From NCBI RefSeq assembly GCF_003339505.1, contig NZ_QPIW01000010.1, forward strand, positions 1-64,000: a stretch of DNA of 64,000 nt, given 5' to 3'. The notes beneath the pieces were generated by a model. It had not been told where the DNA came from and searched no databases. It worked only from the letters and a program-made list of their open reading frames with translations. Positions within the stretch are counted from its first letter, which is position 1, and each line of letters starts with the position of its first letter. The position numbers and the translations under genes are program-made. This stretch comes from Runella aurantiaca (GTDB lineage: Bacteria; Bacteroidota; Bacteroidia; Cytophagales; Spirosomataceae). Shown here piece by piece: positions 55,119 to 62,464 of this stretch.

Positions 55119-56564
55119 TTACAATTCATTAGCCATTTCGATGGCGTTGCGGAGCGCGGCCAGCTTATTATGCACCTCCTGCATCTCAGAAGCAATGTTC
55201 GATTTGGCTACTACGCCCATTCCAGCCTGATAAAACAACGTATTGTTTTTACTCAAAAAAGTACGAATCGTAATGCAGTGGTTGAAGTCTCCGCTAAAAC
55301 TGATATGACCCAATGCGCCGCCGTAAATACTTCGATTGGTGGTTTCGAGACGATTAATGATGGTCATTGCGTTGTGTTTGGGAGCACCAGAGAGCGTTCC
55401 AGCAGGAAATGTATCGGCAACCAATTGGAGAGGATTAACCCCAGCGCTCATTTTTCCTGTTACCTTAGAAACCAAGTGAATCACATGCGAGAAAAACTGC
55501 GCTTCTTTGTAGGTTTCTACTTTGACCACATCGCAGCTACGACTCAAATCATTACGGGCTAAGTCTACCAACATCACGTGTTCGGCCGTTTCTTTGGGGT
55601 CGGCGGCTAGTTGACGTGCGAGTTCAGCATCTTTTTCATCATCGCCCGTGCGCCGGAAAGTGCCTGCAATGGGGTGAATTTCGGCGTGCCCGTTTTTGAT
55701 GTAGATTTGTTTTTCGGGCGACGAACCGAACACTTTGTAGTTACCGAAATCAAAGTAAAAAAGATACGGAGAAGGATTGATAGAGCGCAAAGCCCGGTAA
55801 ACATTGAATTCATCGCCTTCAAATTTCTTGCTAAAACGACGCGAAGGTACAATCTGAAATACATCGCCGCGCAGGCAATGATTGATGCATTGCTGAATCG
55901 TACCCGCCATTTGCTCATCGGTCACGTTGCTTTCTTCGGTGGCATTGGCTTTAAAGCGGAACGTCGCCATTTTGGGCGCTTTAACAATCATCTCCAACGA
56001 ATCCAAATCCATGCCCATACTTCGGCTGTGGCTGGATTCCTGCCTTGCTACGCCATAATCATGCTCAAACAAATACACTTCATCTTTGAAATGATTGAAC
56101 GCAATCACAAAACGATACACGCGATACACCATCTGTGGAATGGCGTTGTCGGGTGTTTTTGGCTGAATCTCAATGTCTTCAAAGTATTCCACCGAGTCGT
56201 AGGTAATGTGCCCAAACAAACCACCGTTGATAAAAGGGTAATCATTTTTTGGGGCGTCAAAGCGCTGGATAAAATCCCGTAGGGTTTGCATGGCGTGTTT
56301 GCGATGAGGCAAACCAAACGACTCTTCAGAGCCGTCAGGAAAGGTTTGGGTTACTACGTCTTCGTCCAAGAAAAACGAGGCGACGGGGTCGCAAGCAATG
56401 ACGCTGAAGCCGTGCTCCATGCCGTGGTATTCGGCACTTTCGAGCATGACGGTGTAGGGGAATTTATCGCGGAGTTTGAGATAAACGCCAACGGGCGTAA
56501 GCATATCTCCTAATAATTTACGGCTTTGAGTGGTGATTTTGAAGGTAGTATCGGTCGTTGTCAT
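55119..56564 (-). CDS. trpE: Anthranilate synthase component I
   Basis: Converts chorismate to anthranilate with ammonia from TrpG, the first step of tryptophan synthesis. The 481 residues carry the chorismate-enzyme motifs IHPIAGTFRRTGDDEKD, VDLARNDLSRSCDVVKVE, SKVTGKM and AGTLSGAPKHNAM. Near the N-terminus, VMLESAEYHG corresponds to the LLES motif of tryptophan feedback binding, so it is probably feedback inhibited. It is not followed by trpG or trpD; the next gene is an unrelated secreted protein. It is preceded by a trp leader peptide and terminator (see below), so it is controlled by attenuation. Confidence 0.96.
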   Translation of the reverse strand: MTTTDTTFKITTQSRKLLGDMLTPVGVYLKLRDKFPYTVMLESAEYHGMEHGFSVIACDPVASFFLDEDVVTQTFPDGSEESFGLPHRKHAMQTLRDFIQRFDAPKNDYPFINGGLFGHITYDSVEYFEDIEIQPKTPDNAIPQMVYRVYRFVIAFNHFKDEVYLFEHDYGVARQESSHSRSMGMDLDSLEMIVKAPKMATFRFKANATEESNVTDEQMAGTIQQCINHCLRGDVFQIVPSRRFSKKFEGDEFNVYRALRSINPSPYLFYFDFGNYKVFGSSPEKQIYIKNGHAEIHPIAGTFRRTGDDEKDAELARQLAADPKETAEHVMLVDLARNDLSRSCDVVKVETYKEAQFFSHVIHLVSKVTGKMSAGVNPLQLVADTFPAGTLSGAPKHNAMTIINRLETTNRSIYGGALGHISFSGDFNHCITIRTFLSKNNTLFYQAGMGVVAKSNIASEMQEVHNKLAALRNAIEMANEL

Positions 56565-56615
56565 TACCTATATCGGTTGAATTTGTTAGTTATCAAGTTT
56601 GGGAATTGAAAATAA

Positions 56616-56650
56616 AAAAAGCTCGCTGTGCGATGAACAGCGAGCTTTTT
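56616..56650 (-). terminator. trp attenuator terminator
   Basis: A 14-bp perfect stem, ACAGCGAGCTTTTT (56637-56650) with AAAAAGCTCGCTGT (56616-56629), has a 7-base loop and on the minus strand is followed by TTTTTTT. It lies between trpL and trpE. The eight bases GATGAACA near the end of trpL (56684-56677 on the minus strand) can pair with TGTTCATC in the 5' arm and loop (56639-56632), which would break the terminator. Confidence 0.85.
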
Positions 56651-56671
56651 GGGTTAAAAATAAGCATAGCA

Positions 56672-56737
56672 TTACGTGTTCATCTTTTTGGAAGAAGAAC
56701 GCCACCACCATGCGCTATTTTTGACGTTTAAAATCAT
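56672..56737 (-). CDS. trpL: trp operon leader peptide
   Basis: A 21-codon frame, ATG to TAA, ends 22 bp before the attenuator hairpin and has three consecutive Trp codons (TGG TGG TGG at 56710-56702) in the context NSAWWWRSSSKK. This is the classic sensor for tryptophan: ribosomes stall at the Trp codons when charged tRNA-Trp is scarce, which should favour the antiterminator and allow trpE transcription. A near-consensus promoter ends 4 bases before the ATG, so the message may be leaderless. No Shine-Dalgarno sequence is seen. The Trp run, position and terminator together leave little doubt. Confidence 0.88.
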   Translation of the reverse strand: MILNVKNSAWWWRSSSKKMNT

Positions 56738-56741
56738 GTTG

Positions 56742-56772
56742 CAAAATTACAATCGGGATTTATAAATCCAAA
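56742..56772 (-). promoter_or_regulatory. Promoter of trpL-trpE with operator-like palindrome
   Basis: On the minus strand TTTG (56772-56769) and TAATTTTG (56749-56742) are exactly 19 bp apart, a full match to the Bacteroidota promoter consensus. The spacer region holds the perfect palindrome GGATTTATAAATCC (56756-56769), placed where a repressor could block polymerase. Transcription should start at or next to the trpL ATG (56737). Confidence 0.75.
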
Positions 56773-56816
56773 TTTTATTTATTCTTCCTCAAAAAACCCT
56801 TTGTGGATTACCTGAG

Positions 56817-57398
56817 CTACTTCTTTTTGTACAAATTGTAAATGACCGAAACCTGTAACGTACGATTGTAAAGCGACTCGGTTTTGGACGTTGACAAATT
56901 GGTAAACCCGTGAATGTAGCGAAGGTTCAGACTGAAATCTTCCGCCATATCCATAAAGTCAAACCGCAGCCCTGTGCCCATGCTGAATTCGTTTTTGCGA
57001 AGCGGAACCACGCTTCGGAGGTTATTGACGGCGTAGCTAAACTCTGGCGCAACCTCAAAAGTTAAGCCTTCGGTGAGAATGTATCCTACCACTGGTACAA
57101 AACTGGCGTAGTTGAAATTGTTGCGTACTACTTCAAGTTCTCCCTTAAATGTACCGCCGCGTACCGAAAGTTGTACTTCTGGTTGAAAAACCCATTTTTG
57201 ATTCCGTATACGGTAGAAAACACCTAAATTAGGGTGAGACTGGCGTTTGAGGCTGTAAATAAAGTTGGGAGAATAGGTACTGCTGGAAATATTTAATCCT
57301 GCACGCAAACCCAAATGGGGTTTCATGTAAACAGTCTGGGCCTGTGCCCCAACGGACACAATTACCAAAAGTAGAAGTAATCTAAGGTTCAAAATCAT
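56817..57398 (-). CDS. PorT-like outer membrane beta-barrel protein
   Basis: A 193-residue protein with a signal peptide (MILNLRLLLLLVIVSVGAQAQ) and an eight-strand-type barrel: LGLRAGLNISSSTYSPNFIYS, GVFYRIRNQKWVFQPEVQLSVRGG, FVPVVGYILTEGLTFEVAPEFSYAV, ending LQVSVIYNLYKKK. This is the outer-membrane-protein/PorT family pattern common in Bacteroidota. I start at ATG 57398; a TTG at 57410 is less likely. The role is unknown. Confidence 0.87.
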   Translation of the reverse strand: MILNLRLLLLLVIVSVGAQAQTVYMKPHLGLRAGLNISSSTYSPNFIYSLKRQSHPNLGVFYRIRNQKWVFQPEVQLSVRGGTFKGELEVVRNNFNYASFVPVVGYILTEGLTFEVAPEFSYAVNNLRSVVPLRKNEFSMGTGLRFDFMDMAEDFSLNLRYIHGFTNLSTSKTESLYNRTLQVSVIYNLYKKK

Positions 57399-57500
57399 GA
57401 TACAATTCAAAAAGTTAGTTTATGGTGGTTTGCAAACCACTTGGCTGTGTTAGTGACAACCTCACTATTGTTTATGTGATTGATTATTAATTGTTTGTCT

Positions 57501-58055
57501 TTAATTTAGCCGTGGGTCAGTGGGATAATGCGACTTGACGCGGTACTCTCCGCCCATTTTTCGTAAAACTGCCCTCCAAAATTGATCAACTGGAGTGTCA
57601 AAGATAAAGCCCGCATCCGTGTCGGATACAATCCAGGCGTTTTTACTGAGTTCTTCGTCCAATTGTCCCGCTGACCACCCTGAATATCCAATGAAAAAAC
57701 GCAAATCTCGTTCGGTTATTTTCCCGACGTTGAGCATGCTCATAATTTGTTCAAAATCACCGCTCCAATATAAATTATCACCTACGGGTACGGCATCTTC
57801 AATAAATGACAACCGATGAAGAAAATGCAATGTGTTTTGTTCGACTGGACCGCCCAGATAAAGTGGCAGGTTGGTCACAACGGGCTCTTTCAGAACGTCG
57901 TTAAGGTGTAAGTTGGTGGTTTGATTAAAGACTAATCCAAAGGTTCCATGTTCGTTGTGTTCGCACAAAAACACCACGCTCCGGTCAAAATTGGGGTCAC
58001 CCAAAGTCGGCTCGGCAATTAATAATTTTCCTTGGGCGGGTTTTAGCGGCGGCAT
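57501..58055 (-). CDS. YqgE/AlgH family protein
   Basis: A 184-residue cytoplasmic protein of the UPF0301 family: starts PAQGKLLIAEPTLGDPNFDRSVVFLCEHNEHGTFGLVFNQ, with the later motif FFIGYSGWSAGQLDEEL. The family is widespread; AlgH affects alginate and virulence gene expression in Pseudomonas, but the biochemical activity is unknown. Length and motifs are normal. Confidence 0.93.
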   Translation of the reverse strand: MPPLKPAQGKLLIAEPTLGDPNFDRSVVFLCEHNEHGTFGLVFNQTTNLHLNDVLKEPVVTNLPLYLGGPVEQNTLHFLHRLSFIEDAVPVGDNLYWSGDFEQIMSMLNVGKITERDLRFFIGYSGWSAGQLDEELSKNAWIVSDTDAGFIFDTPVDQFWRAVLRKMGGEYRVKSHYPTDPRLN

Positions 58056-58143
58056 TTGGTCTTGGTTCAGTGTCTCTTTTAGGGAGATAACGAAATAAAA
58101 ATCAAAAATAGTGGATTTTCAAGAACAAATGAGCACGTTGCGA

Positions 58144-59115
58144 TTAAACCGCTTCCAATTTTTGTGCTTTGAAGGCAGGGCGCGGCCTGATATTCAGGGT
58201 TTGAAACATCTCTTGATCGGCATCAACATCAGGATTGGGGGTTGTTAGGAGCTTTTCGCCAGCAAAAATAGAATTGGCCCCCGCCATAAAACAAAGTGCC
58301 TGTTCTTCCATCGTCATATCGACACGGCCCGCCGAGAGGCGAACCATGGCTTTGGGCATCAGGATACGTGCCGTGGCTATCATCCGAATCATATCCCAAA
58401 CCGATACGCGTTTTTGATGCTCCAGCGGCGTGCCTTCTACGGCCACCAGTGCATTGACAGGCACCGATTCAGGAGCCTCTGGAAGCGACGCCAATGTATG
58501 AAGCATTCCAATGCGGTCGTCGTGGCTCTCACCCATGCCGATGATACCGCCTGAGCAGGCCGAAATTCCCACTTTCTGCACGTGATTGATGGTTTGGAGG
58601 CGGTCGTCGTAGGTACGGGTCGAAATAATATCGCCGTAAAACTCCTCGCTCGTGTCGAGGTTATGGTTGTAGGCATAAAGCCCAGCTTCTTTCAGTTTTT
58701 GAGCTTGGGTTTCGCTCAGCATTCCCAACGTGCAGCATACTTCCATGTCAAGTTGATTCACACCTTTGACCATTTCCAGTACTTTATCAAAATCGCGGTT
58801 ATCACGGACTTCACGCCAGGCGGCACCCATGCAGAAGCGCGTGCTACCCGCGTCTTTGGCGCGTTGGGCGGCACTTAATACTTCATCCACTTCCATCAAT
58901 TTATGGGCTTGTACTCCCGTGTGGTACCGCGCAGCCTGTGGGCAATAAGCGCAATCTTCGGGGCAGCCACCCGTTTTGACAGACAGCAAGGTGCAGACCT
59001 GTACTTCTTGGGGGTCGTGGTGTTGGCGGTGAACGGTGGCGGCTCGGTAAATCAACTCCAAAATAGGGGATTCGTAAATTTCGCGTACCGCGTCTTTCGA
59101 TAACGTAGGATTCAT
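58144..59115 (-). CDS. bioB: Biotin synthase
   Basis: A radical SAM enzyme that inserts sulfur into dethiobiotin. From ATG 59115 it has 323 residues (an in-frame TTG at 59124 would add three). The 4Fe-4S cluster motif is [13 protein letters not shown] (Cys51, 55, 58); further landmarks are [19 protein letters not shown] and RLSAGR near the C-terminus, with conserved Cys and Arg for the 2Fe-2S cluster. It lies 14 bp after the PP-loop gene, so it appears to be the last gene of an operon headed by a cobalamin riboswitch. No other bio gene is present. Confidence 0.96.
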   Translation of the reverse strand: MNPTLSKDAVREIYESPILELIYRAATVHRQHHDPQEVQVCTLLSVKTGGCPEDCAYCPQAARYHTGVQAHKLMEVDEVLSAAQRAKDAGSTRFCMGAAWREVRDNRDFDKVLEMVKGVNQLDMEVCCTLGMLSETQAQKLKEAGLYAYNHNLDTSEEFYGDIISTRTYDDRLQTINHVQKVGISACSGGIIGMGESHDDRIGMLHTLASLPEAPESVPVNALVAVEGTPLEHQKRVSVWDMIRMIATARILMPKAMVRLSAGRVDMTMEEQALCFMAGANSIFAGEKLLTTPNPDVDADQEMFQTLNIRPRPAFKAQKLEAV

Positions 59116-59129
59116 CTTGCGCAATGACT

Positions 59130-59831
59130 TTAAATGGGCAACAAATCTGTAAAAAAATAAGTGGAAGTCAAGTCTTCTCCTTCGGTATTTTGGAAGTGAT
59201 AGGTCATCTCGACGGTTTCTCCTTGCTGAAAATCAATGGGTTGGGAGAAATAAGGGGCCTCAAAAACAAAAGTGTGAAATTCGCCGTTTTCGCCACAGGG
59301 GTCGATATTGGGGGGCAATTCGCTGACAAAATCGCGGTCTAGCACGCGGCCACAAAAGGATTGATCCAACACATTTCCGTTTATGCTGACAACGATGGTT
59401 TTGAATCCCAAGCCCCAAAATTCTTCCAGCAATTCCATCGAAGGACGTTTCCAGAGGGGAAATATTCCTTGCATTCCAACGGTCTCTAGTTGATTTTCGC
59501 GGTAAAGGCGTAGGTCTTCCAGAAAAATATCGCCGAAAATGGATTTTGTGATGCCCGCGGCGGCTAGGGGTTGGAGAATTTCAGCCGTACGGATTTGATA
59601 TTCTTCCATAGACGTAGTTTCGGGGAGGCGCAGCTTGAGCAGTTCGATGCCGAGCCGTTGGGCCTGTTGGTCGAGCAGTTCTTCGCGCACGCCGTGCATC
59701 GAAATTCGTCGGAAGGAGTCGTTCAGTGAAGTCAGGAGGTAACGAACGTCGCAGGCGTTATTTTGCAAACTATGGTACAATGCCAGCGCCGAGTCTTTGC
59801 CTCCCGACCAATTCATGAGAGCCGTCTGCAT
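59130..59831 (-). CDS. DUF71 PP-loop ATP-dependent amidase-like protein, B12-salvage type
   Basis: A 233-residue protein with the PP-loop [15 protein letters not shown] (SGGKDS at 9-14) and the DUF71/COG2102 pattern ([43 protein letters not shown]). DUF71 includes eukaryal diphthine ammonia ligase; published comparative genomics predicts a bacterial subgroup that works in B12 salvage, probably an amidation step. Its place under a cobalamin riboswitch fits that subgroup. Its start overlaps the stop of the membrane protein gene (TAATG). Confidence 0.88.
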   Translation of the reverse strand: MQTALMNWSGGKDSALALYHSLQNNACDVRYLLTSLNDSFRRISMHGVREELLDQQAQRLGIELLKLRLPETTSMEEYQIRTAEILQPLAAAGITKSIFGDIFLEDLRLYRENQLETVGMQGIFPLWKRPSMELLEEFWGLGFKTIVVSINGNVLDQSFCGRVLDRDFVSELPPNIDPCGENGEFHTFVFEAPYFSQPIDFQQGETVEMTYHFQNTEGEDLTSTYFFTDLLPI

Positions 59832-60421
59832 TATTCAGCAACGGCCAGGTTGGGAAAACGCATTTTCAGAACTTCAAAGCCGCCAAAAAGCAAGGCACTG
59901 TACACCAACGTGCCTGCCAGGAAATTACGCATAAACGGCACGCCCTGCGTGAGGCATTGCACAAACCCAGCCCAATCGCGGGTGAGTGGTAGACCCGTGC
60001 GCAGATCAATGCCACCGCTCAGCCACACGCTGCCATCCGACAAGACCCAATGCGATAACGTGGCAATGACGGCGGCCAAAACGACATTTTTGACGTTGAT
60101 TTTTTGTAGTAATACTTTTCCGTAAAAAACAATCAGCGCAAAAATGCCGTATACCCAATACCAGCCCTCGTAGATAATCCCGTAGCGGCCTTGGTAAATG
60201 ACAGCGTTGATGAGTAAGTCACTGATAAAAAGGGTGATAAGCGGAAAAGCAAAGGCTTTCCAACGGGTACTGAAATACGCGCCGCTAAACAGCGCCATCG
60301 CGCCAAGCGGTGTAAAATTGGAAATGGGCGAGAGCTGCGCCACGTTCAGAATACGAATCAGCGCGGCGGCCAGCATAAAGCACAGCAACGTCAGCAGACG
60401 GGGATTGAGGGTGTTTTTCAT
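59831..60421 (-). CDS. DUF6580 family membrane protein, probable vitamin B12-related transporter
   Basis: A 196-residue integral membrane protein with about five to six helices, starting NPRLLTLLCFMLAAALIRI and containing SNFTPLGAMALFSGAYF and LISDLLINAVIYQG. Size and pattern recall ECF-type S components that bind vitamins. It is the first gene after the cobalamin riboswitch, which points to uptake of cobalamin or a precursor; this is inference from regulation and size. It is coupled to the DUF71 gene by TAATG. Confidence 0.82.
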   Translation of the reverse strand: MKNTLNPRLLTLLCFMLAAALIRILNVAQLSPISNFTPLGAMALFSGAYFSTRWKAFAFPLITLFISDLLINAVIYQGRYGIIYEGWYWVYGIFALIVFYGKVLLQKINVKNVVLAAVIATLSHWVLSDGSVWLSGGIDLRTGLPLTRDWAGFVQCLTQGVPFMRNFLAGTLVYSALLFGGFEVLKMRFPNLAVAE

Positions 60422-60484
60422 ACTATGTAAATGAATAAAATCGGTTTAGCTGCGCATCCTCCGTGCGCGGCGACTAAATAGTTC

Positions 60485-60737
60485 ATTGGGCAGGTCTCCT
60501 GACTTGTTTCATCGCCCTTGCACCTTCCCGGTTTGGAGTTTACAGTTGGTGGTTTATAGTTGGCAGTAAAAGTACTGCGGACTGTTCACAATCGACTGCG
60601 GACTGAAAACCAGTGGTTTATGCAGTTGTTAAGAGCGACTTTGGATGAAACTTACAGTTGCGGGGACAGTTTCCGTTTTGCACGGAATTCCCTTTTAAGC
60701 CGTCAAAGCCCACTACGAAGCAGGCATGAGGCACCCA
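60485..60737 (-). ncRNA. Cobalamin riboswitch
   Basis: The minus strand reads, in order, GGGTGCCTCATGCC, a GAATTCCGTGCAAAACGGAA hairpin, CTGTCCCCGCAACTGTAAG, CCACTGG, GGGAAGGTGCAAGGGCGATG and AAGTCAGGAGACCTGCC (60501-60485): the conserved core and B12 box of the class. It ends about 64 bp upstream of the DUF6580 gene, where it can control transcription or translation. The variable arm between CCACTGG and GGGAAGG is long (about 80 nt) and holds the direct repeat CAGTCCGCAGT twice. Confidence 0.93.
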
Positions 60738-60857
60738 AGACGAATACAAAAGTAGGGAGAAGTCGGGAGTGAGGCGTGAGAAAGGCGGATTTATTTTTTA
60801 GGGGAGGGGGGATTTGCTTTTAGGTGGTGAATCGTGTCAAAGTAAGAAACGAGACAC

Positions 60858-61403
60858 TTAGACACTTTTCAACTTCCTTACTTCTCCCGTTTTTTTGTTG
60901 ATTAAAAGGACAATACTTGTAGGCGAGCCTCCCATTGATATACCTATTTGGTAGTTTCTTCTTTTTAAACTTCCATCTCTATGGTAAGTCTCCACCCACC
61001 TTTGTTCAACAAATACCCGATCACCAACCTCATTCAACAAAGCTTCCAGTTGTTCGGGGGGAATTTCGTTTTTAATTATCTTGCCCTTTGCATCACGTTG
61101 ATAAATCAAAATAACCTTTCCCCACAGATGCGCATATTGTTGGGGGGGATTATCTTTAAAACTATCGGTCAGATCTATCCACAAATTAATTCTTTTTTCC
61201 TCCTTTCCACTATCCGGATGCACTCCCATATGTATAACCCCCATATCTTTGTATATTTCATTGACTTTATTACAGTTAATAATAAACTCACCAATAGCGT
61301 CAATAAGAATAGGGTCTTTAATTTGGGTTTTTTCGCAGGTCTGTGCTATGCTTGTGGAAAATAGTCCCATTAATAAAATTATAAAACCGCAATTAAGACG
61401 CAT
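60858..61403 (-). CDS. Exported protein, function unknown
   Basis: A 181-residue protein with a signal peptide (MRLNCGFIILLMGLFSTSIAQ). The mature part opens with TCEKTQIKDPILIDAIGEFI, has a beta-rich middle (WIDLTDSF, VILIYQRDAKGKII) and ends with ISMGGSPTSIVLLINKKTGEV. No known domain or catalytic motif is recognised. It lies upstream of the riboswitch on the same strand. Confidence 0.78.
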   Translation of the reverse strand: MRLNCGFIILLMGLFSTSIAQTCEKTQIKDPILIDAIGEFIINCNKVNEIYKDMGVIHMGVHPDSGKEEKRINLWIDLTDSFKDNPPQQYAHLWGKVILIYQRDAKGKIIKNEIPPEQLEALLNEVGDRVFVEQRWVETYHRDGSLKRRNYQIGISMGGSPTSIVLLINKKTGEVRKLKSV

Positions 61404-61562
61404 AGGGTAATGTTTAAATTAGAAATACTACTTTAAGCGTAATCACTGATGTAGAGGTAAAAATAGTTTTTTAGAATGTATTCGTTGGCAAACAACGCAA
61501 AAATTAGTTTGTCATTTTGAAAGAATCAATGGATTTTTGCTTTTTCGTAATCAATCTCCCGC

Positions 61563-62462
61563 ATGAATTCTCCGCTGCCCAAACCCACCTTTGCCGATTA
61601 TCTTCATTTGCATTTTTTAGTACTTATCTGGGGCTTTACGGCCATTTTGGGGAAACTGATCAATCCGCAACTTTCGCGCATTAGTCTTACGTTTTTTCGT
61701 ACGCTGCTGGCCGCCGTTGGTTTGGCCGTGGTGCTATGGTTGTGGAAAGAATGGAAGCGCGTACCAGCCAACGACCGTTGGGCCATGCTCGGCGTGGGGG
61801 CTATCATGGGGCTGCACTGGCTGACGTTCTTTGGCTCGGCGCACGTATCCAGTGCGTCGGTGTGTTTGGCGGGAATGTCTACCACGTCGCTTTTTACTTC
61901 ATTGTTGGAGCCGCTGTTTGCGCGGCGGCGGGTGCGACCGCTGGAGATTTTTCTGAGTTTGTTGGTGATTGTAGGGCTTTACCTCATTTTTCGGTTTGAG
62001 GTAGACCAATCGTTGGGGTTGGGGCTGGCGTTGGTGTCGGCTTTTTTGGCGGCCCTTTTTACCATTGCTAACAGCCGTTTTGTGCGCCGACACAATGCGC
62101 TTTTGATTACCTTTTATGAAATGAACGGCGCCACCATCGCCATGTTGATAGGTTTGGCGGGCGTAGCTTTTACGAGTGGCCTGACCACCCAGGAAATGAT
62201 TCCGCAATCGACGGATTGGCTCTGGCTCGTCATTCTAGCTTTTGTGTGTACAGTGTATGCGTACTCGGCGGGGGTGCATTTACTGCGAAAAGTCTCTCCG
62301 TTTACGCTCAACCTGACCATCAACATGGAGCCTGTCTACGGCATGGTGCTGGCGTATTTTATCTTAAACGAGCGCATGACAGCGGGTTTTTATGCAGGCT
62401 CAGTGGTGATATTGTTGGCCGTTGTTGTGTATCCTTTGTTAAACAATCGCTTTGCGAAGTAA
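61563..62462 (+). CDS. DMT-superfamily (EamA) exporter
   Basis: A 299-residue protein with ten membrane helices arranged as two EamA repeats: the first begins FLVLIWGFTAILGKLINPQLSRISLTFFRTLLAAVGL, the second at about residue 155 (LGLALVSAFLAALFTIANSRFVRRH). The second repeat ends with the NLTINMEPVYGMVLAYFILNERMTAGFYAGSVVIL motif. Family members export amino acids and metabolites; the substrate is unknown. The stop is 2 bp from the convergent next gene. Confidence 0.92.
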   Translation: MNSPLPKPTFADYLHLHFLVLIWGFTAILGKLINPQLSRISLTFFRTLLAAVGLAVVLWLWKEWKRVPANDRWAMLGVGAIMGLHWLTFFGSAHVSSASVCLAGMSTTSLFTSLLEPLFARRRVRPLEIFLSLLVIVGLYLIFRFEVDQSLGLGLALVSAFLAALFTIANSRFVRRHNALLITFYEMNGATIAMLIGLAGVAFTSGLTTQEMIPQSTDWLWLVILAFVCTVYAYSAGVHLLRKVSPFTLNLTINMEPVYGMVLAYFILNERMTAGFYAGSVVILLAVVVYPLLNNRFAK

Positions 62463-62464
62463 TT

